Source: Candidatus Thiodiazotropha sp. (ex Monitilora ramsayi)
GTDB taxonomy: Bacteria > Pseudomonadota > Gammaproteobacteria > Chromatiales > Chromatiaceae
DNA length: 64,000 nucleotides
NCBI GenBank assembly: GCA_025655575.1
Contig: JAHXIP010000005.1
Location: 124,001-188,000, forward strand
Direction: 5' to 3'
Shown: piece by piece, positions 1 through 7,931 of the stretch
Position numbering within the stretch: the first letter of the stretch is position 1
Layout: each line of letters opens with the position of its first letter
The notes under the pieces: generated by a model
Told to the model about the DNA's origin: nothing
The model's database searches: none
The model's input: only the letters and a program-made list of their open reading frames with translations
Made by a program: the position numbers and the translations under genes

Positions 1-1
1 T

Positions 2-1288
2 GATGTAGGTGCCACTGAGATCAATAGCAAGATGAAAGTGGCCTGTGTACGTGCCATTGCCGAAATGGCCGAGGCGGAGTCATCCGATGTGGTGCGATCC
101 GCCTATGGTGGCCAACAGCTGCAGTTCGGCCCCGAGTATCTGATTCCCAAGCCCTTCGATCCCCGGCTGATGGAGAAGGTGCCCTATGCCGTGGCGGTAG
201 CCGCCATGGAGTCAGGTGTGGCGACGCGCCCCCTGAGTGATCTGAAGGCATACCAAGACCGCTTACAGCATCGGGTTTTTCGGACCAGTCTGACCATGCG
301 GCCAATTTTCGAGAAGGCACATCAGGAGTTACGGCGGGTCGTCTATGCGGAAGGACAGCAGGAAAAAGTGCTCGAAGTGGCTCAACAGGTCGTGGACCAG
401 GCCATCGCCAGGCCTGTCCTTATCGGTCGCCGCGATATCATTCATCAACGCATCGAGACCCTTGGACTGCGTCTGCAGGAAGAGGTCGATTACGAACTGG
501 TCGATCCCCTCGATAACCCCCAATTAGACCGTTACACCCAGGCCTTTTTCGAACGGGTACAACGGAAAGGCTACTCTCCCAAGGAGGCCCGCAGCTACAT
601 CGCGCGTAATTCAACGGCCCTTGCTTCAGTGATGCTGGCGTTGGGTGATGTGGATGCCATGATCTGCGGCACCGTGGGACGCTACAGCAACCATCTTCAG
701 TTGGTTGAAGATGTTGTTGGTACAGAAGGTGGGGTGGAAAAGCTGACTTCCATGAACGCGCTGGTGCTTCACTCTGGCACGTTGTTTATTGCCGATACGT
801 ATGTGCAGGTCGACCCGACCGCAGAGGAGTTGGCAGAGATTGTCGCGCTTTGTGCGGAAGAGGTGCTCTGGTTCGGTATCGAGCCCAAAGTGGCGCTGCT
901 TTCGCACTCCAATTTTGGTAGTCACGATTCCCCATCAGCAAAAAAAATGCACAATGCTCTACAGTTAGTGAGAGCGCGTATGCCGGATCTCGAGGTGGAA
1001 GGCGAGATGCACGCCGACCTGGCCCTCTCCGAGGAGTTACGCAAGACAAGGTTTCCCAACTCCCGGTTACAGGGTCGGGCGAATCTTTTAGTCATGCCTA
1101 ACCAGGATGCGGCAAATATCGCCTTTAATATGCTGAAGATGCTGGGCGAAGGCGTTGCTATCGGACCGATTCTGATCGGTGCCGCCAAGTCGGCGCATGT
1201 GGTCACGCCAACCATTACAGTGAGAGGGCTGCTCAATATGACTGCACTGGCCTCGGTGAGAGCCAGTTGCCAGATGAAGCAGGATTGA
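2..1288 (+). CDS. maeB: NADP-dependent malic enzyme, C-terminal part (partial)
   Basis: The reading frame is open from the window edge, so the N-terminus lies upstream. Malic enzyme decarboxylates malate to pyruvate with reduction of NADP. The first residues (DVGATEINSKMKVACVRAIA) match the end of the malic enzyme NAD-binding domain. The remaining ~330 residues are the phosphotransacetylase-like domain that marks the large MaeB type, in which it is regulatory rather than catalytic. Characteristic pieces are RPVLIGRRDII, the MICGTVGRY segment and NLLVMPNQDAANIAFNMLK. The stop is followed by about 90 bases before sdhC on the same strand, so the two may be co-transcribed and both feed C4-acid metabolism. 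The family call is firm; cofactor preference is inferred from domain architecture. Confidence 0.93.
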   Translation, partial: DVGATEINSKMKVACVRAIAEMAEAESSDVVRSAYGGQQLQFGPEYLIPKPFDPRLMEKVPYAVAVAAMESGVATRPLSDLKAYQDRLQHRVFRTSLTMRPIFEKAHQELRRVVYAEGQQEKVLEVAQQVVDQAIARPVLIGRRDIIHQRIETLGLRLQEEVDYELVDPLDNPQLDRYTQAFFERVQRKGYSPKEARSYIARNSTALASVMLALGDVDAMICGTVGRYSNHLQLVEDVVGTEGGVEKLTSMNALVLHSGTLFIADTYVQVDPTAEELAEIVALCAEEVLWFGIEPKVALLSHSNFGSHDSPSAKKMHNALQLVRARMPDLEVEGEMHADLALSEELRKTRFPNSRLQGRANLLVMPNQDAANIAFNMLKMLGEGVAIGPILIGAAKSAHVVTPTITVRGLLNMTALASVRASCQMKQD

Positions 1289-1377
1289 GGGTAGAATCCA
1301 GGAGACTGTCCGCACAATGAGGATCTTTTCATTGTCAGGCGGTAAGACTATCAATTAACGAGTTGGAACCTAATGCG

Positions 1378-1758
1378 ATGATAACTACGAAATCGAGACC
1401 GGTCTTTCTCAATCTGATGAAGATAAGGCTGCCTGTTGCCGGGGTGATGTCGATCATTCACCGTGCCACGGGTGTGGTGATGGTGGTCGCCATTCCGCTG
1501 TTGGTCTACCTCCTTGATCTCTCACTCTCCGGTGAAGCGGGTTTTGCCGATACCGCATCCCTGTTCGGCAATGGGCTGGTCAAGTTGATGCTTTTCCTCT
1601 TTTTGTGGGGATTGATGCACCATCTGCTCGCTGGCATCCGTTACCTGTTGATCGACATTGATATCGGTGTTGAAAAACCGCTCTTTCGCCAGACTGCCTG
1701 GGGTGTGATCATAGCAGCCCCTGTGTTGGCCTTGATCCTGATGGGAGGTCTCTCATGA
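1378..1758 (+). CDS. sdhC: Succinate dehydrogenase cytochrome b556 subunit
   Basis: Membrane anchor of complex II that carries heme b and part of the quinone site. The N-terminus has the family signature RPVFLNLMKIRLPVAGVMSI followed by IHRATG. Three hydrophobic segments follow, and GLMHHLLAGIRYLLID contains the usual heme-ligand histidine region. I chose ATG 1378 because a GGAA-type ribosome site sits about nine bases upstream; an in-frame TTG at 1363 would add five residues. The last codons overlap the start of sdhD (ATGA), indicating translational coupling. Length (126 aa) is normal for the family. Confidence 0.93.
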   Translation: MITTKSRPVFLNLMKIRLPVAGVMSIIHRATGVVMVVAIPLLVYLLDLSLSGEAGFADTASLFGNGLVKLMLFLFLWGLMHHLLAGIRYLLIDIDIGVEKPLFRQTAWGVIIAAPVLALILMGGLS

Positions 1759-2096
1759 GCCGGCAAGCAAGCGGTCTGCGGGCCTGGTTTCTGCAACGAG
1801 CCACCGCCATCTATCTGATGCTGTTTATTCTTTATGTGCTGCAACACATGATCTTTCATGCACCTGCTGATCATGCTGCCTGGCAGGCATGGGTTGCACA
1901 ACCACTGGTCTCACTGGGAGGGCTGCTGTTTTTCGCCTCACTCCTGCTACATGCCTGGGTCGGTATCCGCGATGTGATTATCGACTACGTTCATCCCACC
2001 ACTATTCGCGTCTCTGTCTTGACAGTGATCGGCTTTGTCCTGGTGGGCTGTGCGGCATGGGTACTCCAGATCATCATCCTGGCGCAAATCGCCTGA
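1755..2096 (+). CDS. sdhD: Succinate dehydrogenase hydrophobic membrane anchor subunit
   Basis: Second membrane anchor of complex II, pairing with SdhC to hold heme b and bind ubiquinone. The 113-residue product has an N-terminal GLRAWFLQRATAIYLMLF segment typical of SdhD and three transmembrane stretches. HAWVGIRDVIIDYV is the family motif near the heme and quinone site. It starts inside the sdhC stop (ATGA overlap) and ends about 19 bases before the sdhA start, so the three genes form one unit. No anomalies seen. Confidence 0.93.
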   Translation: MSRQASGLRAWFLQRATAIYLMLFILYVLQHMIFHAPADHAAWQAWVAQPLVSLGGLLFFASLLLHAWVGIRDVIIDYVHPTTIRVSVLTVIGFVLVGCAAWVLQIIILAQIA

Positions 2097-2115
2097 TATC
2101 AAAGGGTCAACATTC

Positions 2116-3876
2116 ATGGCACTGGAAAAGCAACGTTTCGATACCCTGATTCTCGGCGCCGGTGGTGCCGGGTTGAATGCCGCCCTGCAGTTGGCCAACG
2201 CCAATCTCAAGGTGGCGGTGGTCTCCAAGGTATTTCCCACCCGTTCGCATACGGTTGCGGCACAGGGTGGCGTGAATGCCGCGCTGGCCAATGTGTTGCC
2301 GGACAACTGGCATTGGCATATGTTCGATACGGTCAAGGGCTCCGACTATCTGGGCGATCAGGACGCCATCGAGTACATGTGCCGGGAGGCCATCCCGACG
2401 GTCTATGAGCTCGAGCACAACGGTGTTCCTTTTTCACGGCTCGATAACGGTAAGATCTACCAGCGTGCCTTCGGCGGACAGAGCCAGAACTTCGGCGGTG
2501 ATCAGGCGGCACGTACCTGTGCTGCAGCAGACCGTACCGGCCATGCAATCCTGCACACCCTCTATCAGCAGAACATCCGTGCCAAGACCCACTTTTTTGA
2601 CGAGTACTTTGCAGCTGATCTGATACAGGATCAGGAGGGGATCATCCTCGGTGCCCTGGTGCTCGATATCGCCACCGGCAAACCCCTGCTGATCGAGGCG
2701 AAGACTACGCTGCTGGCCACTGGCGGCTGCGGTCAGGTCTTCCGAACCACAAGTAACGCCCATATCAATACCGGCGATGGCAAGGCGATGATCCTGCGTG
2801 CGGGACTGCCATTGATGGATATGGAGTTCTTTCAGTTCCATCCCACTGGTATCGCCGGTAAGGGGATGCTGATCACCGAAGGTGTGCGTGGCGAAGGTGG
2901 CTATCTGATCAACAAGGATGGTGAGCGCTTCATGGAGAAGTACGCACCGAACGCAAAAGATCTGGCCAGCCGGGACGTGGTAGCCCGTTCCATCGTTACC
3001 GAAGTTCGTGAGGGACGTGGCTGCGGACCCGAAGCGGATCATGTCATGCTCAAGGTGAACCACCTCGATGAGGCAGTGATCGCAAAAAGGCTGCCGGGTA
3101 TCCGCGAAAGTTCCAAGATCTTCGCCGGTGTCGATCCAGTCAAGGATCCGATCCCCGTCTTTCCCACCGCCCACTATGTCATGGGGGGTATCCCCACCGA
3201 TCGTTTTGGCCGCGTGATGCCGACTTCAGATGATGATGGCGATCATCTGCCCGGGCTCTACGCTGCTGGTGAGTGTGCCTGCGCCTCAGTGCATGGAGCC
3301 AACCGGCTGGGCGGTAACTCGTTACTCGATATCCTGGTCTTCGGGCGTCTCGCCGGCAAGAACATCATTGACTACGTTAAAGACAATCCCAGTCATCGAC
3401 CGCTTGATGAGGCGAATGTCGAGTGGGCCATGGGCCGCCTTGGCAGGTGGGATACCAAGGGTGAAGGTATCACTGTCAGCGATTTGCGCAAGGAGTTCCG
3501 CAAGACCATGGAGGATCACGCCGGTGTGTTCCGTGTCGAGGATATGATGCAGGAAGGTGTTGAGAAGGTGAGGGCAATTCGTGAAAAGCTTGCGGATGTT
3601 CGCCTAACTGACCATTCCAGTACCTTCAATACCAATCGCACAGAGGCGCTTGAGTTGGAGAACATGATCGACGTGGGTCTCTCAATCGCGACCTCGGCCT
3701 TGCACCGCAAGGAGAGCCGTGGCGCTCACTCCCGCCCCGATTATCCGAAGCGGGATGACGCCAAATGGATGAAGCACACACTCTATTGGCAGGAGGGTGA
3801 CAAGCTCGAATACAAGGGTGTGCGTTCGCAGCCGTTGACGGTGGAGAGTTTTCCACCGAAAGAGAGAGTCTACTAA
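2116..3876 (+). CDS. sdhA: Succinate dehydrogenase flavoprotein subunit
   Basis: Catalytic subunit of complex II: oxidises succinate to fumarate at the cytoplasmic face and passes electrons through covalent FAD to SdhB. The N-terminal dinucleotide fold is LILGAGGAGLNAALQL. His45 in RSHTVAAQGG is the expected flavinylation histidine, attached with help from SdhE encoded three genes on. The FHPTGI and HGANRLGGNSLLDI blocks of the active site and FAD domain are present. The 586-residue length from ATG 2116 fits the family; an upstream in-frame extension exists but lies inside sdhD. A repeat-rich spacer separates this gene from sdhB. Confidence 0.97.
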   Translation: MALEKQRFDTLILGAGGAGLNAALQLANANLKVAVVSKVFPTRSHTVAAQGGVNAALANVLPDNWHWHMFDTVKGSDYLGDQDAIEYMCREAIPTVYELEHNGVPFSRLDNGKIYQRAFGGQSQNFGGDQAARTCAAADRTGHAILHTLYQQNIRAKTHFFDEYFAADLIQDQEGIILGALVLDIATGKPLLIEAKTTLLATGGCGQVFRTTSNAHINTGDGKAMILRAGLPLMDMEFFQFHPTGIAGKGMLITEGVRGEGGYLINKDGERFMEKYAPNAKDLASRDVVARSIVTEVREGRGCGPEADHVMLKVNHLDEAVIAKRLPGIRESSKIFAGVDPVKDPIPVFPTAHYVMGGIPTDRFGRVMPTSDDDGDHLPGLYAAGECACASVHGANRLGGNSLLDILVFGRLAGKNIIDYVKDNPSHRPLDEANVEWAMGRLGRWDTKGEGITVSDLRKEFRKTMEDHAGVFRVEDMMQEGVEKVRAIREKLADVRLTDHSSTFNTNRTEALELENMIDVGLSIATSALHRKESRGAHSRPDYPKRDDAKWMKHTLYWQEGDKLEYKGVRSQPLTVESFPPKERVY

Positions 3877-3878
3877 AG

Positions 3879-4005
3879 AGTTTTTAGTTTTAAGTTATGA
3901 GCTTTGAGTTGTCGGTGTTCGCTTCGCTCACTGACTGATTTCAAGAAGTCGTGTACAGAGACAACTCATAACTAAAAACTCATAACTCAAAGCTCAATAT
4001 AATTG
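3879..4005. repeat. Inverted cluster of AACTCATA/AACTCAAA/AACTAAAA units between sdhA and sdhB
   Basis: The sdhA-sdhB spacer is built from short AT-rich units. The left arm (about 3879-3913) and the reverse complement of the right arm (about 3960-3996) are made of the same pieces (TTTTTAGTT, AAGTTATGAG, GAGCTTTGAGTT, GAGTTGTC) in partly shuffled order, so a long imperfect hairpin can form. About 45 bases of unrelated sequence lie in the loop. There is no T-run after the arm that would make it a simple terminator. It resembles a dispersed intergenic repeat inserted into the operon. Confidence 0.7.
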
Positions 4006-4015
4006 AGGATTTGAA

Positions 4016-4708
4016 ATGAAATTCAGCGTTTACCGTTACAATCCGGAAACCGACAGCGAGCCCTATATGCAGGCGTTTGATATCGAGGCTCGTCAGGGCA
4101 TGATGTTGCGTGATGCGCTGATGGCTATACAGGAGCAGGATGAGTCTTTCACTTTTCGTCACTCCTGCGGTGAGGGCGTTTGTGGTTCCGACGGGGTAAA
4201 CGTTAATGGCAGCAACAAGCTTGCCTGTATTACGCCCCTGTCTGAATTGAAGGAAACGGTCGAGGTCAGGCCTTTTCCCGGTCGTCCTGTGATCCGGGAT
4301 CTGGTAGTCGACATGAGCCAATTCTATGCTCAGTACAAACAGGTCGATCCCTGGTTGATTCGCAAGGAGCCCTTGCCGGAGCAGGAGATCCTGCAATCCC
4401 CCGAGGAGCGTGACAAACTCGACGGTCTCTATGAGTGCATCATGTGCGGTTGTTGTTCCACATCTTGTCCCTCTTTCTGGTGGAACCCGGACAAATTCCT
4501 TGGTCCCCAGGCACTTCTCAGCGCCTGCCGCTTTCTGGCAGATAGCCGCGATCAAGCCAGTGAGGAGCGCCTTAACAGTCTGGAAGGGCCTTATAAACTA
4601 TTTCGTTGCCACACCATCATGAATTGTGTGGAGGCCTGTCCGAAAGGACTCAACCCGACTAAGGCTATCGGTCACATCAAGGCAATCATGCTGAAGGATG
4701 CCATTTGA
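4016..4708 (+). CDS. sdhB: Succinate dehydrogenase iron-sulfur subunit
   Basis: Electron-transfer subunit of complex II. The 2Fe-2S motif has Cys51, Cys56, Asp59 and Cys71 (CGEGVCGSD), where Asp replaces the third cysteine exactly as in the E. coli protein, so it is not a defect. The 4Fe-4S and 3Fe-4S ligands are in CIMCGCCSTSCP (Cys141, 144, 147, 151) and the later CHTIMNCVEACP. WWNPDKFLGP lines the quinone site. Length is 230 aa. It is followed 29 bases later by sdhE. It is separated from sdhA by a 139-base repeat spacer, so its dose may depend on read-through or on a promoter in that spacer. Confidence 0.97.
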   Translation: MKFSVYRYNPETDSEPYMQAFDIEARQGMMLRDALMAIQEQDESFTFRHSCGEGVCGSDGVNVNGSNKLACITPLSELKETVEVRPFPGRPVIRDLVVDMSQFYAQYKQVDPWLIRKEPLPEQEILQSPEERDKLDGLYECIMCGCCSTSCPSFWWNPDKFLGPQALLSACRFLADSRDQASEERLNSLEGPYKLFRCHTIMNCVEACPKGLNPTKAIGHIKAIMLKDAI

Positions 4709-4737
4709 TACCTGCCAGGTATTGAGGAGTGCTATCG

Positions 4738-5001
4738 ATGATGATTCCTGAAAGTGAGCTGAAGAATATCGAGAGACTCCGCTGGCAATGTCGTCGCGGC
4801 ATGCTTGAACTGGATGTCCTGTTGGAGGCATTTCTCGATCAGCACTACGAAATGCTCAGTCCTCGTCTGCAAAGGCATTTCCTGCAGCTGCTTGAGTTCC
4901 CCGATCCGGTTATTCATTCATGGTGCGTTGGCGGAGAAAACCCGGACGATGAGGAATTCGTGGAGCTGGTTGACTCGATTCGCGCCACCAGCGTGGCTTG
5001 A
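4738..5001 (+). CDS. sdhE: FAD assembly factor SdhE
   Basis: Small helical protein (YgfY/CptB family) that promotes covalent FAD attachment to SdhA. The diagnostic RGxxE motif is Arg20-Gly-Met-Leu-Glu24, and the C-terminus (PDPVIHSWCVGG) is typical. The start at ATG 4738 is placed by a TTGAGGAGT ribosome site eight bases upstream; a second ATG follows immediately and a GTG at 4729 is less likely. Location directly after sdhB supports the assignment. 87 residues, normal for the family. Confidence 0.93.
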   Translation: MMIPESELKNIERLRWQCRRGMLELDVLLEAFLDQHYEMLSPRLQRHFLQLLEFPDPVIHSWCVGGENPDDEEFVELVDSIRATSVA

Positions 5002-5150
5002 TTTTTCAGCTTTAAGACACAATTTTGTCGGGTTTAAAATTCATTGTTTCTTATAAAAAACATGGCGCTTATTTATCGGGTGATGAAGATGAGGCAGAGA
5101 CGTCCTCATGCTATCCTAAGTACTAGTCACTGAAATAACGCTTAGCGTGT

Positions 5151-5179
5151 AGATTGGGCCGATGGAGAAGGCCCAATCT
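5151..5179. repeat. Perfect 10-bp TTGGGCC hairpin after sdhE
   Basis: AGATTGGGCC and GGCCCAATCT flank a nine-base loop. There is no T-run, so it is not a classical terminator on its own. The core TTGGGCC/GGCCCAA is shared with hairpins at 26052 and 46358, which points to a dispersed REP-like family. It lies between the convergent ends of sdhE and the CZB gene. Confidence 0.6.
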
Positions 5180-5243
5180 GCAAGCGATATTAAGTACTCC
5201 TTCTCCTTTGGAGATATCGGCTGAGGTGGATGTCTCAACCCCC

Positions 5244-5609
5244 CTATCGACCCTGACTCATGGTGTCGAGATCCATTAATAAATCTACCAGATCGACTGA
5301 AAGCTTAAACATTTCAGTCATTGCCTGTTCCATGCCTTCGATATCGCCGTCAGCCTTTCGCTTAAGTGCCAGATGGCTGGCGCTATGGAATTCTTCATGG
5401 GGTTCGATCAGGGAATTAAAGATGGCTCGCGCCTCATTGCTGATGGCGTCAGCCTGTGCCGGACCTTCAGTGTCTAACCACTGTCCCAGTTTACAGGTGT
5501 GATGGTCAGTTCCCTGAAAATCTCCTTTGTCGGCCAGCGTTGCTTTGATCTTGCCGAGATATTGAACGTGGTCGTTCATGCGTCTAAGAAAAAATGCACT
5601 CTCACTCAT
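5244..5609 (-). CDS. Stand-alone CZB (chemoreceptor zinc-binding) domain protein
   Basis: The 121-residue product is a single CZB domain with no other recognisable part. The zinc ligands expected for the family (one cysteine, three histidines) are visible as His14, Cys39 in HTCKLGQWL, His71 and His75 (PHEEFHSASH). CZB domains in chemoreceptors and diguanylate cyclases sense zinc and, in some cases, hypochlorous acid through the zinc-bound cysteine. ATG 5609 is used; an ORF start ten codons upstream lacks family similarity. It is last in the minus-strand GTPase/Roadblock cluster but is separated from the Roadblock gene by about 96 bases. Its role in that cluster is inference. Confidence 0.85.
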   Translation of the reverse strand: MSESAFFLRRMNDHVQYLGKIKATLADKGDFQGTDHHTCKLGQWLDTEGPAQADAISNEARAIFNSLIEPHEEFHSASHLALKRKADGDIEGMEQAMTEMFKLSVDLVDLLMDLDTMSQGR

Positions 5610-5705
5610 AGTAAAAACCTCTAAGACATTCACTGCCACAGGTCGAATAAAGTCCCGGATTATTGGCGTATCAAAGCCGGGTTGTCTGTACCAGGGTTTA
5701 GTCTG

Positions 5706-6068
5706 TTATATCAATTTTTCGATGCTCTCTGCGGCCCTTTTGACATCGAGGAAGATCAAACCCAATTTAGCGTTCGTTTTTGCCAGTACTGTTACCACAG
5801 CTTCTGTACCGGCGTGAGCCATCAGTACATAACCGCTGTTGCCTTTAACGAGTACCTGTTCCAGATCTCCTCGAGCCAGTTCTTGTGAGGTGCGATCACC
5901 CAGTGAGAGCATGGCGGCACTCATAGCGCCGACCCTGTCTTCATCGAGGCTTTGCGGTAACTGAGAGGCCATGATCAAGCCATCGGTGGAGATCACAGCT
6001 GAGGCCTCGATATCCGCCGAGGTGCCGTTGAGTTCACTGAGTATGGAATTAAGCATGTCTGCACGCAT
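5706..6068 (-). CDS. Roadblock/LC7 domain protein (MglB-like)
   Basis: The 120-residue product matches the Roadblock/LC7 fold throughout. It has an N-terminal helix (MLNSILSELNGT), AVISTDGLIMASQLP, a long helix with AMSAAMLSLGDRTSQEL, strand QVLVKGNSGYVLMAHAG, and a final KRAAESIEKLI helix. In bacteria such proteins dimerise and act on small Ras-like GTPases; MglB is the activating protein for MglA in Myxococcus. An MglA-like GTPase is encoded three genes upstream in the same cluster (7395-7931), so this is its probable partner. The gene is 30 bases downstream of the protoglobin gene. Family call firm, GAP activity inferred. Confidence 0.9.
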   Translation of the reverse strand: MRADMLNSILSELNGTSADIEASAVISTDGLIMASQLPQSLDEDRVGAMSAAMLSLGDRTSQELARGDLEQVLVKGNSGYVLMAHAGTEAVVTVLAKTNAKLGLIFLDVKRAAESIEKLI

Positions 6069-6098
6069 GATGATGTCTCCTGGTGTGTGGTATGAATA

Positions 6099-6662
6099 TC
6101 AGTTGTGGTAGGCGCCGGCGAGGTTGTTGAATAGTTTTCTGCTCATACCGGTGATAGCCAAAAAACGGTCCAACTCCGCCGAGAGAGATGAGATTTGATA
6201 AGATTGCTGCATGATCAGCAGGGAAAAACCCATTACGGCATTTATGGCACTGAGCAGGTCAGCGGCACGTTCGGGTTCTCCGGGATAAGTTTTACTGACC
6301 AACGCGATGAGTTCATTGGCGATTAAGCTCATGCCGCCGGACATGAACTCTACCGGCAGATGCACTTTTACGTGTACCTGACCCACTTGGTACATTGATT
6401 GGGCATAGGTCTCGTTAAAGGGGCCTGTAAAAATACCTTCAAGCCATTTGAGATGTGTCTGCTTTAACGAGTCGAGATGTCCATCAATAAAAGGTGCTGT
6501 CTTGTCGATGCTTTGCAAAGTGGCGTAGAAGCCTTCAGTGACATCCGGCAGTGCAGGTTTCAGGGTCGTGCCGGCTTCTGCAAGCAGGATTTCATGTTCC
6601 TTTGTCAGCCCGGTAAAACTTTTGGCATATCGGGTGAGTTCCGTAAAATCGATTTCTTCCAT
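6099..6662 (-). CDS. Protoglobin-domain heme protein
   Basis: The 187-residue protein is a lone globin of the protoglobin/globin-coupled-sensor type. The signature VGQVHVKVHLP places the proximal heme histidine at His97. Preceding helices (TEGFYATLQ, THLKWLEGIFTG) and the C-terminal AINAVMGFSLLIMQQSY helix fit the fold. In globin-coupled sensors this domain binds oxygen, NO or CO and controls an attached output, but here no output domain is attached. Its neighbours are a Roadblock protein and, about 90 bases upstream, the GTPase genes. A gas-sensing input to the GTPase module is a reasonable inference but not shown. Confidence 0.87.
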   Translation of the reverse strand: MEEIDFTELTRYAKSFTGLTKEHEILLAEAGTTLKPALPDVTEGFYATLQSIDKTAPFIDGHLDSLKQTHLKWLEGIFTGPFNETYAQSMYQVGQVHVKVHLPVEFMSGGMSLIANELIALVSKTYPGEPERAADLLSAINAVMGFSLLIMQQSYQISSLSAELDRFLAITGMSRKLFNNLAGAYHN

Positions 6663-6751
6663 CCTTTCTTCTCCTTGTGTATCCGACTGGTTGTTCTTGC
6701 CGTAACAAATTTTATTTTTTTATCTATCTAGTGGTTTTGTGTGAGCTGTCC

Positions 6752-7393
6752 TCAAATACCTTTGTTCGAATATCGTGTGTATAAGGCCCAGACCATTGAG
6801 GAGAAGGCGGGTTGATTCAGTTGTGGAACGCCCTGAATGATGAGGACAAAGCGGTGTTCATCGATAAACAGGGGCCAAAAACCCACACTGCTGTTCCCCG
6901 CCGCATCGATAAGTCCCCAGGCATTGGTGGTAAGTCGCAGGTTATGCCTTGTCAGGTTGTAGTGGCGTGCATCGAGAGAGGCGATGTCGGCACTAAGGGC
7001 GGAGAGTTCCACTGCAGCCTCATGGGTGAACCCTGCCACTGCCACGTAGAAGCCGTGACTGTCGGCAAGAAGCGCCTTGCCGCTTCCGGAAAGGGGCGGC
7101 AACAGTTCTGGAAGTATTGTCTCCAGTGCACCGGGTGGGGTTGTTCGTGCTTCTGTATAACCTTCAATCCAATCTTGATTCTGTATATGGAATAGGGTCT
7201 CTTGTGCGCTCTCACCAGTCAGGCCACTCCATGTCTCCAGCGCTTTTTGTGTCAGCAGTGGGCTGGTCTCCTCACGCAGCAGCGCACAGAGTAAATTGCG
7301 TGTGGGGTCTTTCTCCTGATGAGAGACGGCGTGATAGGTGCCACCTGGGGTCGGCAAGACATAGTGATTGTCAATGAGTCGATAGTCAGCCAT
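6752..7393 (-). CDS. Hypothetical protein with probable winged-helix and Roadblock-like domains
   Basis: I do not recognise a named family. Residues ~25-85 look like a small helical winged-helix region (RNLLCALLREE, LETWSGLTGESAQETL). The second half reads like a divergent Roadblock/LC7 fold: GKALLADSHGFYVAVAG followed by a helix HEAAVELSALSADIASL, then strands NLRLTTNAWGLI and HRFVLIIQG. It starts one base after the stop of the MglA-like GTPase gene (TGAGATG), so it is almost certainly co-translated with it. The likely role is as a GTPase partner or regulator. Confidence is high that the gene is real and moderate for the fold. Confidence 0.8.
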   Translation of the reverse strand: MADYRLIDNHYVLPTPGGTYHAVSHQEKDPTRNLLCALLREETSPLLTQKALETWSGLTGESAQETLFHIQNQDWIEGYTEARTTPPGALETILPELLPPLSGSGKALLADSHGFYVAVAGFTHEAAVELSALSADIASLDARHYNLTRHNLRLTTNAWGLIDAAGNSSVGFWPLFIDEHRFVLIIQGVPQLNQPAFSSMVWALYTRYSNKGI

Positions 7394-7394
7394 C

Positions 7395-7931
7395 TCAACC
7401 TCCCAGTCCCGGGTCTAGGGAGTAGAGTAGAGCTTCGACCAGTAGTGACACATCTCGCTTCTCCCTCGCGTCCACATCGAAAATAGGAATCTTTGCGCCA
7501 CTGTTCTCCAGTTGCAGGTGGTAGTCCTCGATGGTAGGTGTCCCGGACAGGTCCATCTGTGTAACGCCGATGACTACCTTGCTGGATGCGATGAACTCAT
7601 GAAAGGCATCAAGAAAGAAATGCATGTCCCGAAAAGGGTCTTGCCTGGTATTGTTCAGTAGCAGCACCAGGCCGATGCCTCCCTGGGTAAGAATGTCCCA
7701 CATGAAGTTGAAACGTTCCTGCCCCGGCGTTCCGTATAGATGGATCCGCTCACTCTCATCAAGCTTGATCTGACCGTAATCCATGGCGACGGTAGTGCCG
7801 GGCTTTTGAGTCTTGGTCATATCGGTGGCCTGCTCATCCGTGGTGACTGGATCGATATCACTGACGGCTCCGATGGCAGTGGTTTTACCGGCGCCTACCG
7901 GGCCGCTGAATATGATTTTGAAGTCGTTCAT
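7395..7931 (-). CDS. MglA-like small Ras-family GTPase
   Basis: The 178-residue protein has a complete small-GTPase core: P-loop GPVGAGKTT (Gly10-Thr18), a threonine-bearing switch I (KPGTTVAMDYG), switch II GTPGQERF with Gln71, and TQMD in place of the NKxD base-recognition motif. This combination matches the bacterial MglA/'GTP-binding protein' group that works with Roadblock proteins. In Myxococcus MglA sets cell polarity and motility with MglB. The start ATG overlaps the stop of the preceding gene (ATGA) and the stop lies one base before the next start, so it sits in a coupled set. The cellular process controlled is unknown. Confidence 0.9.
   Translation of the reverse strand: MNDFKIIFSGPVGAGKTTAIGAVSDIDPVTTDEQATDMTKTQKPGTTVAMDYGQIKLDESERIHLYGTPGQERFNFMWDILTQGGIGLVLLLNNTRQDPFRDMHFFLDAFHEFIASSKVVIGVTQMDLSGTPTIEDYHLQLENSGAKIPIFDVDAREKRDVSLLVEALLYSLDPGLGG

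Noticed and set aside
1314..1335. 7-bp inverted repeat ACAATGA/TCATTGT before sdhC
   Set aside because: Short and AT-rich, no T-run or link to a known regulator.
2434..3174. 246-codon minus-strand ORF
   Set aside because: Lies fully inside sdhA on the opposite strand; low-complexity shadow of a GC-biased gene.
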